This document shows, piece after piece, positions 1 to 8,736 of a stretch of 64,000 nucleotides of DNA. The position numbers and the translations under genes are program-made. This stretch comes from an uncultured Lachnospiraceae bacterium. Its GTDB lineage: Bacteria; Bacillota; Clostridia; Lachnospirales; Lachnospiraceae. How positions within the stretch are numbered: position 1 is the first letter of the stretch; each line of letters begins with the position of its first letter. Location: contig CAJUSK010000005.1 in assembly GCA_910589075.1 (NCBI GenBank), positions 174,546 to 238,545 on the forward strand. Reading direction: 5' to 3'. The notes beneath the pieces are model-generated. The model saw only the letters and a list, made by a program, of their open reading frames with translations. It searched no databases and had not been told where the DNA came from.

Positions 1-229
1 CAATATGCAGACTGCAGTTTTCCGTAATCTGCCGCACAAGCTGCGTCTCTTCCTCCGTATCCAGCTTTCTTCCCTCAAAAGAAACCGCCATTTTCGCATC
101 TTTGAAAAAAGCTGCGGATTCCCTGAATTTCATCCCCACTTCCTCAAGAAGCTGTGGAAATGCAAGGGTTTCATCCAAAATAACTGCGATTCCGTTCTGA
201 AAGCTCTTAATAATGACCGGACTACTCAT
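1..229 (-). CDS. minC: Septum site-determining protein MinC, N-terminal part
   Basis: The gene runs off the left edge of the window, so only about 76 N-terminal residues are visible. They read MSSPVIIKSFQNGIAVILDE and continue with a LLEEVG.KFRESAAFFKDAKMAVSFEGRKL pattern, which matches the N-terminal MinC domain that antagonises FtsZ polymerisation. The ATG is preceded by a good ribosome site (GAAGGA). It follows the PBP2 gene by about 25 bases and is therefore the last visible gene of the mre operon; minD would be expected next. Confidence 0.85.
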   Translation of the reverse strand, partial: MSSPVIIKSFQNGIAVILDETLAFPQLLEEVGMKFRESAAFFKDAKMAVSFEGRKLDTEEETQLVRQITENCSLHI

Positions 230-254
230 GTTATCCTTCCTTCTCTCAGAAAAC

Positions 255-3152
255 TTAATCTCCGCCCGTACCGACGGCTTCCGGTCTGATGGCGCTTCCC
301 GTTAAAATCTTCTCTTTTTCTTCGGGAACAAAATAATACCGGAACACATCTCTTGAAATTTCAGCCGCATAAGCGGAATTATATCCAAACGCCACACGTG
401 TGGCTATGGCAATTTCGGGGTTTTCGTAGGGAGCGTAGCCAACAAACAGGGCATGGTTCGCCCGATTTTTGTTTTCCTGCGCCGTTCCCGTTTTGCCCGC
501 TACATGAACGGACATATCTTCATAATAAGCCTTACTTTCAATCACACGGCGCATTCCCAGATGTACCGCATCCCATTCATCCGACGGAAGTTCTATCTTT
601 CTCACTACCTGGGGTGTAAAATCTTCGATCGTATCGCCGTTGCTGTCTGTCAGCTTGTCCAGCAGACTCAGCTTATAACAGGTTCCGCTGTTGGCAACCG
701 TCGTGACATAACGGGCAAGGCCCACTGTGGTCAGATTGTGTGTACCCTGGCCGATGGCTGACCGGACGGCGTCAAAATCGGACAATTCCGGCTCCGATTC
801 GGAAATCTCCACGCCTGAAGTTTCATCCAGTCCGAAAAGTGAAGCGTACTGAGCCAGTTTTTCCAGTCCCTTGTTACTGTCATAGACTCCGTTTACACTG
901 CCCAGACGATATGCAGTTTCGTAAAAAAAGGTATTGCAGGAATTTTCCAGGGCGCCTACCACATCCAACTGGCCATGGCTGCCGCCGGACACAACAATCC
1001 AGCACCTGGGCGGCGGTGTAATCTTGTCGAAAGGACCGTGACAGCCCAGTCGTTCGTGCAGATTAATGACTCCCTCTTCCAGCCCGGCAATGGTTGAAAT
1101 CATCTTAAAGGTGGAACCGGGTGCGCTTCTCTGCTGGGTTGCATAATTCCACATGGGCCTGGATAAATCATTCTGAAGCTGATTATAGTAATCAGAATCG
1201 ATGGTATTTGCCAGCCGGTTGGTATCATATCCGGGATAGGTCACCAGCGCCAGCACTTCCCCGCTGTTTACATCCGTTACCACACAGGAACCGGAACAGG
1301 GATCCAGCGCCAGCTGCGCAGGGGTAATGTCCAGATGTTCAATCAGTTTTACCATAAAGGCATAAGCTGAGACTTTGCCATTTAAAAAATCCTGTTCTTC
1401 TGCTTCGCTCACCTCCACAATGCCCTGTTCCATCAGTACATTGCAGATCTGCTTTCCTGTCAGAATATCTTCATCAATCATATAACGGTACAGTTTTTTT
1501 GCAAACTCCGTATTGTTATCCAGTCCGTCAAAAATCGTCTGGATCAACTGGGCATAGATTTCTTCGGAAGAAGCATATTTGCCATCCAGCCCGATTCGGG
1601 TTACATCAATCCAGTTCATGGCAATGGCATGATTGAGAAACTCAGCCAGCGAGATGCTCTCTTCGCTTTTCCATGCCTGATACGTGGCATCCGTCGTATC
1701 AATCAGATCCTTTACGAGAATCCCCTTGCTTTCCGACATCAGCATGGATACGATATAACTCTGGTAAACCTGATATTCTTCCGGCAGATCCTGGTATGGC
1801 GTATGTGTGACCGTAAGTTCTTCCTGTAACTGGCGGAAGACGGATTCCTTTCTGTTTTCAAACAACTGGTAGATTTCCTGCTCCACAGGCTGTGCCGTCT
1901 TTTTTTCAAAATGTGAAATATTAATAATATTGTTGTTAATCAGAGCATAATATACATCATAAATAGGAATTCTGAGATTGGCGGAGGAAGCAGCCGCTTC
2001 CACACTGTTTTTTGTATTGTCCAGTTTGGACACAAGAATCCCGGCGATTTTCTGCTCCAGAATATTATACACTGCTTTTTGCAGTTCCTTATCAATTGTC
2101 AGATGCAGGTCATATCCTGCCGTGGGTTCGGTCCGTTCTGTAATCTCAATGACTTTTCCCAGGTTGTCCACGTACATGATTTCAGAACCCTTCTGTCCCT
2201 GCAGTTCTTTTTCCTTGACCTTCTCGATACCCGACTTTCCGACTGTATCCGTAGCGGTATACGTCTTGTTTTCCACGGAAAGCTCTGCCAGTTCGTCCTG
2301 GGAAATTTTACCGGTATACCCCAGGATATGGGAAAAATAAATGCTGTCCACATATTTCCTTACCGTGTCTTCCGCAATGGATACGCCTTCCAGCACATCG
2401 CTGTTTTCCATGACAATGGCCACTGTCTTTTCATTCACGTCGTAAGCCACCGTTGTCGCCACATATTTCTGATAGCTGTTGGCGCTCATGGCATAGCGGA
2501 TATTGATAATCTTGAGAAGTTCCTGTTTTGTATAGCCCTGCCCGGGCACAAAACTTTTTTTATCGTTGGGATCCGTATATTCCCCAATGGCATAACGATC
2601 CGTACCGGCCAGATACATAATCACTTCTTCCGGCGTGGAGGATTTTTGTGGATAGCTCAGCTTATCGACTGTATCCATTCCATATACATCCGCCAGAAAA
2701 CGCAGTCTGGCTGTATCTTCCACCGTAAACTGGAAATGGTTGTCCTTGTCCAGTACGATATTGAAATCATTGGTAATTTTATCACCATTTTTCTCAATCA
2801 TCTCAATCAGCTTGCTGATGGTTTCATTCAGGTTCCGGTTTTTGTTCTTTCCGGATTCAAATACATCCTCAATGGTAACATTATAGGACAGTTCATTGTA
2901 AGCCAGCAGTTCGCCGTTCCGATCATAGATATTGCCCCTGGTGCTAGCAATGTATCGTTCCTTTCGTATTTTCAGTTTGAAATTGTCCATGTATTCCGCG
3001 CCATGTACAATCTGCAGTGTAAAGACTCTGTGAATGAGTGTTCCGCACAGCAGACAGAAGACTATGACCAGAACAAAAAGCCTGGACGTAATCAGGTTCA
3101 GAAACCGTTCCTTAAAGTTTTCAAACAAATTTTTTTGCACTCCTTTTTTCAC
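255..3152 (-). CDS. mrdA: Penicillin-binding protein 2 (elongasome transpeptidase) with large insertion
   Basis: This is a class B penicillin-binding protein that cross-links peptidoglycan with MreBCD during elongation. One membrane helix lies at about residues 23-45, followed by the dimerisation domain (STRGNIYDRNGE). The active-site motifs are clear: STFK at Ser680, SCN at 738 and KTG at 887. At 965 residues it is well above the roughly 600-700 usual for the family; the extra residues lie between TIDKELQ (about 354) and DPCSG (617). The open frame starts with GTG and overlaps mreD by 32 bases; a downstream TTG at about 3131 with AAGGAG upstream is an alternative start. Confidence 0.93.
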   Translation of the reverse strand: MKKGVQKNLFENFKERFLNLITSRLFVLVIVFCLLCGTLIHRVFTLQIVHGAEYMDNFKLKIRKERYIASTRGNIYDRNGELLAYNELSYNVTIEDVFESGKNKNRNLNETISKLIEMIEKNGDKITNDFNIVLDKDNHFQFTVEDTARLRFLADVYGMDTVDKLSYPQKSSTPEEVIMYLAGTDRYAIGEYTDPNDKKSFVPGQGYTKQELLKIINIRYAMSANSYQKYVATTVAYDVNEKTVAIVMENSDVLEGVSIAEDTVRKYVDSIYFSHILGYTGKISQDELAELSVENKTYTATDTVGKSGIEKVKEKELQGQKGSEIMYVDNLGKVIEITERTEPTAGYDLHLTIDKELQKAVYNILEQKIAGILVSKLDNTKNSVEAAASSANLRIPIYDVYYALINNNIINISHFEKKTAQPVEQEIYQLFENRKESVFRQLQEELTVTHTPYQDLPEEYQVYQSYIVSMLMSESKGILVKDLIDTTDATYQAWKSEESISLAEFLNHAIAMNWIDVTRIGLDGKYASSEEIYAQLIQTIFDGLDNNTEFAKKLYRYMIDEDILTGKQICNVLMEQGIVEVSEAEEQDFLNGKVSAYAFMVKLIEHLDITPAQLALDPCSGSCVVTDVNSGEVLALVTYPGYDTNRLANTIDSDYYNQLQNDLSRPMWNYATQQRSAPGSTFKMISTIAGLEEGVINLHERLGCHGPFDKITPPPRCWIVVSGGSHGQLDVVGALENSCNTFFYETAYRLGSVNGVYDSNKGLEKLAQYASLFGLDETSGVEISESEPELSDFDAVRSAIGQGTHNLTTVGLARYVTTVANSGTCYKLSLLDKLTDSNGDTIEDFTPQVVRKIELPSDEWDAVHLGMRRVIESKAYYEDMSVHVAGKTGTAQENKNRANHALFVGYAPYENPEIAIATRVAFGYNSAYAAEISRDVFRYYFVPEEKEKILTGSAIRPEAVGTGGD

Positions 3153-3639
3153 GTTCTGCCAGTTTCTGGTCCGTTTTCAGAATCAGCGGATACATGATCA
3201 ACGCCATTGCCACCGTATAAACCATCTCCGGCAGTATGATGTGTATGAAATAATATCCGATCTGAAAACGTCCTCTGAGCAGAAACAACAGGGAATACCA
3301 GAGAAAGTTGTAAACCAGGTCACTGGCTGCAATCAGGCAGAGAGGCAGTTTAATGTCTTCCGGGAAAAATATTTTGCGGAAACAACCGTTTATGTATCCG
3401 ATATACATATAGATCAGTGCGGAAAAACCGATGGCTTCCCCAAAGAAAATATCCAGAAGCAGCCCACAGAAAAAACCGGTCAGCATTCCGCTCTTCCTGC
3501 CGCCCATAAAGCCATAGGATGCAGTCAGTATAATCAGCAGGTTGGGAATAATTCCGCCAAAGGCAAATGCATGAAATATGGTACACTGAAGCAGGAAACT
3601 GATCAGAATCAGTATACCGATCAAAATTTTACGCAGCAT
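3121..3639 (-). CDS. mreD: Rod shape-determining protein MreD
   Basis: The 172-residue protein is almost wholly hydrophobic with about five membrane segments and ends in a short basic tail. Size, hydropathy and position between mreC and mrdA identify it as MreD, the membrane component of the elongation complex. The FFCGLLLDIFFGEAIG segment is typical of the family. Its 3' end overlaps the start of mrdA, which suggests coupled translation. Confidence 0.9.
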   Translation of the reverse strand: MLRKILIGILILISFLLQCTIFHAFAFGGIIPNLLIILTASYGFMGGRKSGMLTGFFCGLLLDIFFGEAIGFSALIYMYIGYINGCFRKIFFPEDIKLPLCLIAASDLVYNFLWYSLLFLLRGRFQIGYYFIHIILPEMVYTVAMALIMYPLILKTDQKLAEREKRSAKKFV

Positions 3640-3648
3640 GACTTTCCG

Positions 3649-4518
3649 TCAATCCTCCAGACTCTGTTTCTTATTCAGTATGATCAGCACTTCCTCCAGA
3701 TGCTGGAAATCAACCGCCGGCGTGACATAACCGGATTTTGTCAGGTTGTTGGATTCCATTTCCATGGTGCTGATATAACCGATTAAAATTCCGGGAAGGT
3801 ATTTGTCGCTGATATTGGAAGTGACGATCTTGTCACCTTCCACCACCTGATTATCGCTGTCCACAAGCTGTTCAAACCTGATCAGTCCCTGGCTCATCAG
3901 TTCCAGATCACCGGATACGATCAGATTGTCCGATGTGGAAAGCACCATGCCGCTCACATTGGAATTGTCGTTGATGATGGATGTAACCTTGGCCCAGTTT
4001 TTTCCTACGGCGACAATCCTGCCCACCAGACCACTGCCTGCCATGACATTCATATCCACTTCCAGCCCGTCCTCCTCCCCTTTGTTGATTGTGAAGGAAT
4101 GGAACCAGTTGCCGCCGTCCCAGGCAATAATCCGGGCGCCGACTTTTTCATATTCGGAATATTCGTCATCCAGTTTGTACAGTTCTCTTAAATTGTTCAG
4201 TTCATATTTATCCTGCTGCAGCATGGTATTTTCTATGGTCAGTTCATCCACCTGCCGCTTCAGCTCCTGATTTTCTTCCAGAAGCATACGAATCTGGGAC
4301 AGCTCATCCGATTTATCGCTGAGCCACGTCCCCACTTCGGTGATGCCATTCTGAAAAGGCAGCGTGATATAACCCACGGCAGTTCCCAGAGAACCGTTGA
4401 ATATATCTGTTGTAAAGGTAATTACCATCAGGCAGATACACAATATGGTAATGATCAGAAGGAGATATTTGCTGGGCAGCGTAAACTTCTCCCCTTTTCG
4501 TTTCACAATCGGGCTCAT
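3649..4518 (-). CDS. mreC: Rod shape-determining protein MreC
   Basis: This 289-residue protein has a cytoplasmic basic start, one membrane helix (about residues 18-38), a coiled coil (about 70-110, LLEENQELKRQVDELTIEN) and the beta-rich periplasmic-type domain of MreC with GLVGRI near the middle. It links MreB filaments to PBP2. The start codon shares one base with the mreB stop (TAATG), so translation is coupled. Confidence 0.94.
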   Translation of the reverse strand: MSPIVKRKGEKFTLPSKYLLLIITILCICLMVITFTTDIFNGSLGTAVGYITLPFQNGITEVGTWLSDKSDELSQIRMLLEENQELKRQVDELTIENTMLQQDKYELNNLRELYKLDDEYSEYEKVGARIIAWDGGNWFHSFTINKGEEDGLEVDMNVMAGSGLVGRIVAVGKNWAKVTSIINDNSNVSGMVLSTSDNLIVSGDLELMSQGLIRFEQLVDSDNQVVEGDKIVTSNISDKYLPGILIGYISTMEMESNNLTKSGYVTPAVDFQHLEEVLIILNKKQSLED

Positions 4519-5528
4519 TATTTACCCATTCCTTCAATCGCGTAAGCCACGGATTTATAGTTGTCATCCTTGATAATCCGGGACAGGCCGATCGCCACAC
4601 TGGCAATGGGCTGTTCCGCCATATTGACCTGCAGCCCGGTCCCTTTGCTGATCAGCTCTCCCAGATGGCTCACCTGGGAAGCGCCGCCTGTCAGGTAAAC
4701 CCCGTGACGGTAAATATCCGCTGCCAGTTCCGGAGGCGTCCGCTCCAGGATCACTTTGATATTGTCAATGATGGTACTGAAATGTTCATGCAGAGCGTCA
4801 TCCACAAGGGCCGTGGGGATTTCCCGCTCTACGGGAAGCCCGGTGACAATATCTCTTCCATATACAACGGCGCCTTTGCCTTCCTGCTCCAGATCCCGCA
4901 GGGATATTTTAACATTCTCGGCCGTTTTGCCGCCGATGATCAGACTGAACTCTTTTCTTACGGCAGACCGGATGGCCTCGTCAAATTTTTTGCCGCCTAC
5001 GTTGATCAGATGGCTTAAAACAATACCGCCCAGAGAGAGGATGGAAATTTCCGTTGTGTCATATCCTACATTGACAAGCAGCACACCCTGGGAATTTTTC
5101 ACATCAATGTCCATCCCCAGTCCATCTGCAATGGCCTTTTCCACCACCATGATTTTTTTGGCTTTTACATTGGCATCCTTAATCAGATCATAAAATGCCC
5201 TTTTCTCCACTTCCGTAATATCGGTGGGCACTGCCACATAATAGTCGGCTCCCTTGATATTGCCCTTGGTCAGACCGCCGATAAAAAATTTCACAAGTGT
5301 TTCCATATTTTTGATATCAGCTATAACGCCGTTACAGAGCGGATAGGAAATATGAATGTTTCCGGGCGCTTTTTCGTACATTTCAAAAGCGGAATCCCCA
5401 TATGCGAATAACGTATTTTTATTTTCGATGGCGATCATATTCTTTTCGATCATGATGCTGTCGTCAGCCCTGCTGTAAATTTTGATGTTGTTGGTACCCA
5501 GATCGATACCAAATGCGCTGTTTGCCAA
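4518..5528 (-). CDS. mreB: Rod shape-determining actin homologue MreB/Mbl
   Basis: The 336-residue protein shows the actin-fold phosphate loops: FGIDLGTNNIKIY at the N terminus, VGYDTTEIS in the middle and YLTGGASQV near the C terminus. It polymerises on the membrane to direct lateral wall synthesis. The frame begins with TTG, preceded by AGGGGAAG at suitable spacing; no ATG is better placed. It is followed directly by mreC. Confidence 0.94.
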   Translation of the reverse strand: MANSAFGIDLGTNNIKIYSRADDSIMIEKNMIAIENKNTLFAYGDSAFEMYEKAPGNIHISYPLCNGVIADIKNMETLVKFFIGGLTKGNIKGADYYVAVPTDITEVEKRAFYDLIKDANVKAKKIMVVEKAIADGLGMDIDVKNSQGVLLVNVGYDTTEISILSLGGIVLSHLINVGGKKFDEAIRSAVRKEFSLIIGGKTAENVKISLRDLEQEGKGAVVYGRDIVTGLPVEREIPTALVDDALHEHFSTIIDNIKVILERTPPELAADIYRHGVYLTGGASQVSHLGELISKGTGLQVNMAEQPIASVAIGLSRIIKDDNYKSVAYAIEGMGK

Positions 5529-5546
5529 TTCAACTTCCCCTTTCTT

Positions 5547-6245
5547 CTACAGGTAATCCATTTCTCTAAAACTGAAATATTTTTTATCTCCGATAATAAT
5601 ATGGTCAAGCAGAGGAATTTCAATCAGTTCCGAGGCTTTTTGAATCCGCTGTGTGGCCAGAATATCCTGTTCTCCCGGTGTGGGATCACCGCCGGGATGA
5701 TTGTGCAGCAACATAATGTAAACGGCGCCGTAGCGCAGCGCTGTCAGAAATATTTCCCGCGGCGAAATCAGAGAGGCATTGATGGTGCCCTCTGACAATG
5801 TATTTTCAGCGATCAGATGATTTCGGTTATCCGTCATGATCAATATGACTTTTTCTCTTTCGCAGTGGCGGAGCCGTTCCATATAATAATCGGCCACAGT
5901 GGCCGGGTTTTTTAGCTGGAATGTCTTTCTTGCCGTTTCCTGCGCAATCCGGGAGGACAATTCCGCAATGCATTTAAGTTTAATTGCCTTGATCTGTCCG
6001 ATTCCCCGGATACTCATAAGCTCCTTTAACGAAACGTGGTGCAGGCCCAGAATCCCCTGCCTGCGCTCTCCCGGCAGGGAAAGAACCCTGGTCGCAATGG
6101 ATACCGTATCTTCACCCACGGTTCCTGTCCTGAGAATTACGGCTAAAAGCTCTGCATCCGAAAGCTGCTCTGCCCCTTTTTCCAGGTACTTTTCATATGG
6201 CCCGTCTTTGCGGGCATCTGTTTCTGTTTTCCTGTGTTTCTGCAT
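5547..6245 (-). CDS. radC: RadC/JAB-domain protein
   Basis: The protein has an N-terminal helix-hairpin-helix region (ELMSIRGIGQIKAIKL, about residues 74-90) and a C-terminal JAMM metalloprotease-like domain with the motif HNHPGGDPTPGEQD. RadC proteins were named for DNA repair but their biochemical role is unsettled. It is the first gene of the radC-mreBCD-mrdA-minC operon, an arrangement usual in clostridia. The ATG has only a weak ribosome site. An upstream overlapping frame (6193-6390) looks spurious. Confidence 0.9.
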   Translation of the reverse strand: MQKHRKTETDARKDGPYEKYLEKGAEQLSDAELLAVILRTGTVGEDTVSIATRVLSLPGERRQGILGLHHVSLKELMSIRGIGQIKAIKLKCIAELSSRIAQETARKTFQLKNPATVADYYMERLRHCEREKVILIMTDNRNHLIAENTLSEGTINASLISPREIFLTALRYGAVYIMLLHNHPGGDPTPGEQDILATQRIQKASELIEIPLLDHIIIGDKKYFSFREMDYL

Positions 6246-6354
6246 ATTTTTCTGTCATATCATGCAGACAGGCCCCCACTGTCACCCTACAGGCCCTTTG
6301 GGTATCTGTCGCCACGCCGGCCTGTTGTCTTTTTGTACAGTTTTTGTGCAAAGC

Positions 6355-6383
6355 ATAATAGTACGTTGTTAATATTACCACAA
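6355..6383 (-). promoter_or_regulatory. Probable sigma-A promoter of the radC-mre operon
   Basis: On the minus strand TTGTGG (6378-6383) and TATTAT (6355-6360) are separated by exactly 17 bases, about 110 bases upstream of radC. The surrounding sequence is AT-rich and contains no gene. This is a pattern match only. Confidence 0.5.
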
Positions 6384-6433
6384 ATCCCATTTTATGTATA
6401 TAAAATTTTCTGAAAATTTTTCGAGCATTTTTA

Positions 6434-7762
6434 TTAAAAAACGCCTTTTACCAGTCCTTTTTCGACCAGATTCTGCAACGTTTTCAGGATGCCGAATTTT
6501 GCGTGCTGCCAGGTCAGGCCGCCCTGAAAATAAACGGCATACGGGGGCTTCATGGGCCCGTCTGCGGACAGTTCAATGGAAGAGCCGGAAATAAATGCGC
6601 CTGCCGCCATAATGACCGGACTGTCATAGCCGGGCATATCCCAGGGCTGTGGCGTCACAAAGCTGTCCACCGGCGCGGCTGCCTGGATGCCCTGGCAGAA
6701 GGCAATTACCATATCCGGATTGCCGAACCGCACTGCCTGGATAATGTCATGGCGCCGCTCACTGCCGCCGGGTATGACATCAAACCCCAGTTTTTCGTAA
6801 AGGCTGGCGGCAAAAACAGCGCCCTTTAAAGCGCCTGCCGTGACGGTGGGCGCCAGAAACAGCCCCTGATAGAACGCGGGCAGCGCCGTCAGAGAAGCGC
6901 CCACTTCCTTTCCCAGGCCCGGAGAAGTCAGACGGAAGGCCGCGTTTTCCACACATTCTTTTTTTCCCGCAATATACCCGCCGATAGGCGCCAGCCCACC
7001 GCCGGGATTTTTAATCAGAGAGCCCACAACCATATCCGCCCCCACATCGGAAGGCTCCAGTGTCTCCACAAATTCGCCATAACAGTTATCCACCATACAG
7101 ATGACATCCGGGCGGCGGGCACGGATAAAGGCAATCAGTTCTCCTATCCGCTCCACAGACAATGTGGGACGGGTCTGATATCCTTTGGAACGCTGGATGG
7201 TAACCAGGCGGGTCTTTGCGTTCAATGCCGCCTCAATGGCCGGCCAGTCAAAGCCCCCGTCTGCCAGCAAATCCACCTGCCGGTAGGAAATGCCGTATTC
7301 CCGCAGCGAACCTCTGGAAGGCCGCATACCAATGACCTCTTCCAGCGTATCATAAGGTTTGCCCACCGGGGACAACAGCTCGTCGCCAGGCCGCAGATTG
7401 CTCATCAGCGCCAACGCCAGCGCATGGGTCCCGCAGGTAATCTGTGGACGCACCAGCGCGTCTTCGGTATGGAACACCTGTGCATACACCCGCTCCAGCG
7501 TCTCCCTTCCCAGATCGTTATATCCGTAACCGGTGGTGCCATACAGGCAGGCCTCGCTGACCTTTGCTTCCTGCATGGCTTTTACCACCTTCAACTGATT
7601 ATATTCTGCCACTGCATCAATTTCTGCAAAACGGTTTTTCAACTGTGCCAGGACTTCTTCCCCAAAGGCATAAACCGGCTTTGAAATTCCCAAATTCAGA
7701 TATTGGCCGCGCAACGCTTCCTGCAGCCCCTCCCCGGTATGGACTTTCGTTTCTCTTTTCAT
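6434..7762 (-). CDS. Methionine gamma-lyase family PLP protein (aluminium-resistance type)
   Basis: This 442-residue protein belongs to the fold-type I PLP enzymes annotated as methionine gamma-lyase/aluminium resistance family. The cofactor lysine is probably in SLIKNPGGGLAP; CGTHALALAL and MVDNCYGEFVE are also conserved-looking segments. The substrate is not certain. I start it at 7762 because the ATG overlaps the miaA stop as TGATG; a longer in-frame extension into miaA is unlikely. It ends the miaB-mutS-mutL-miaA operon. Confidence 0.88.
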   Translation of the reverse strand: MKRETKVHTGEGLQEALRGQYLNLGISKPVYAFGEEVLAQLKNRFAEIDAVAEYNQLKVVKAMQEAKVSEACLYGTTGYGYNDLGRETLERVYAQVFHTEDALVRPQITCGTHALALALMSNLRPGDELLSPVGKPYDTLEEVIGMRPSRGSLREYGISYRQVDLLADGGFDWPAIEAALNAKTRLVTIQRSKGYQTRPTLSVERIGELIAFIRARRPDVICMVDNCYGEFVETLEPSDVGADMVVGSLIKNPGGGLAPIGGYIAGKKECVENAAFRLTSPGLGKEVGASLTALPAFYQGLFLAPTVTAGALKGAVFAASLYEKLGFDVIPGGSERRHDIIQAVRFGNPDMVIAFCQGIQAAAPVDSFVTPQPWDMPGYDSPVIMAAGAFISGSSIELSADGPMKPPYAVYFQGGLTWQHAKFGILKTLQNLVEKGLVKGVF

Positions 7763-8718
7763 CAATCTGCTCCTATTTTCTTTTCCTGCATTTTCTGCTG
7801 TATATAATCCAGTATATTTTCTTCCCGATAGCAGAACCTCTCTTTCTCCAGCCAGATCACATCCCGTTCCCGCCGAAACCATGTGAGCTGCCGTTTGGCA
7901 AAATGTCTGGTGTCCCGCTTGATCAGATAGACGGCCCGCTCCAGTGTGATTTCCCCTTCCAGATAGGCCAGTATTTCCTGGTATCCAAGCCCCTGCATGG
8001 AAACCATCTCTCTGTTGCAGCCCATCCGGGCAAGCGCTTTTACTTCTTCCACCAGTCCGTCTGCCAGCATCTGATCCACGCGCCGGTCTATGGAGGCATA
8101 GATGCGCTGCCGATGATCATTCAGCACGAAATAACATGCGTTATATATACTCTCCCGGCTCCGCTGTATGGCATTATGCTCTGAAATCTTCTGTCCGGTG
8201 AGATGATAATATTCCAGTGCCCGTATGACCCGTTTCCGGTTGTTGGCATGGATGGTATCCGCAGAAACCGGGTCAATCTGACGCAGCAGACGATGCATCT
8301 GTTCGGCTCCCCCCTCATCCCACATTTCCTCCAGCTTTGCTCTGTATGCCACATCTTCCTGTGCCTGGGTAAAGTCAATGTCATACAGCACGGACTGGAT
8401 ATAAAATCCCGTGCCGCCCACCAAAATGGGAATATGCCCACGCTGATGGATTTCCCGGATGTATGATTTGGCATACTGCTGAAACATGGTAATATTAAAG
8501 GGTTCTCCGGGCTCCAGGAGATCTATCATATAATGGGGTACGCCCTGCATCTCTTCCGGCCGGATTTTGGCGGAGCCGATATCCATATGCCGGTACACCT
8601 GCATGGAGTCGGCGGAAATAATTTCCCCGCCTACCTTTTTTGCAAGCGCAATGGACAGCCCGGTTTTTCCTACGGATGTAGGGCCAGTCAGAACAAGCAG
8701 CGGCGGCTTTTTTTCCAT
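7762..8718 (-). CDS. miaA: tRNA dimethylallyltransferase MiaA
   Basis: MiaA adds the dimethylallyl group to A37 of tRNAs reading UNN codons. The P-loop GPTSVGKT is at residues 12-19, followed by ISADSMQVYRHMDIGSAK and LVGGTGFYIQ, all family hallmarks. Length (318) is normal. It lies 18 bases after mutL in the minus direction and overlaps the next gene by one base. Its product is the substrate for MiaB encoded in the same operon. Confidence 0.95.
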   Translation of the reverse strand: MEKKPPLLVLTGPTSVGKTGLSIALAKKVGGEIISADSMQVYRHMDIGSAKIRPEEMQGVPHYMIDLLEPGEPFNITMFQQYAKSYIREIHQRGHIPILVGGTGFYIQSVLYDIDFTQAQEDVAYRAKLEEMWDEGGAEQMHRLLRQIDPVSADTIHANNRKRVIRALEYYHLTGQKISEHNAIQRSRESIYNACYFVLNDHRQRIYASIDRRVDQMLADGLVEEVKALARMGCNREMVSMQGLGYQEILAYLEGEITLERAVYLIKRDTRHFAKRQLTWFRRERDVIWLEKERFCYREENILDYIQQKMQEKKIGAD

Positions 8719-8736
8719 AACATATGTTTCCCTTCT

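Noticed and set aside
6193..6390. 65-residue frame upstream of radC
   Set aside because: It overlaps radC and its promoter, lacks a ribosome site and resembles no family.
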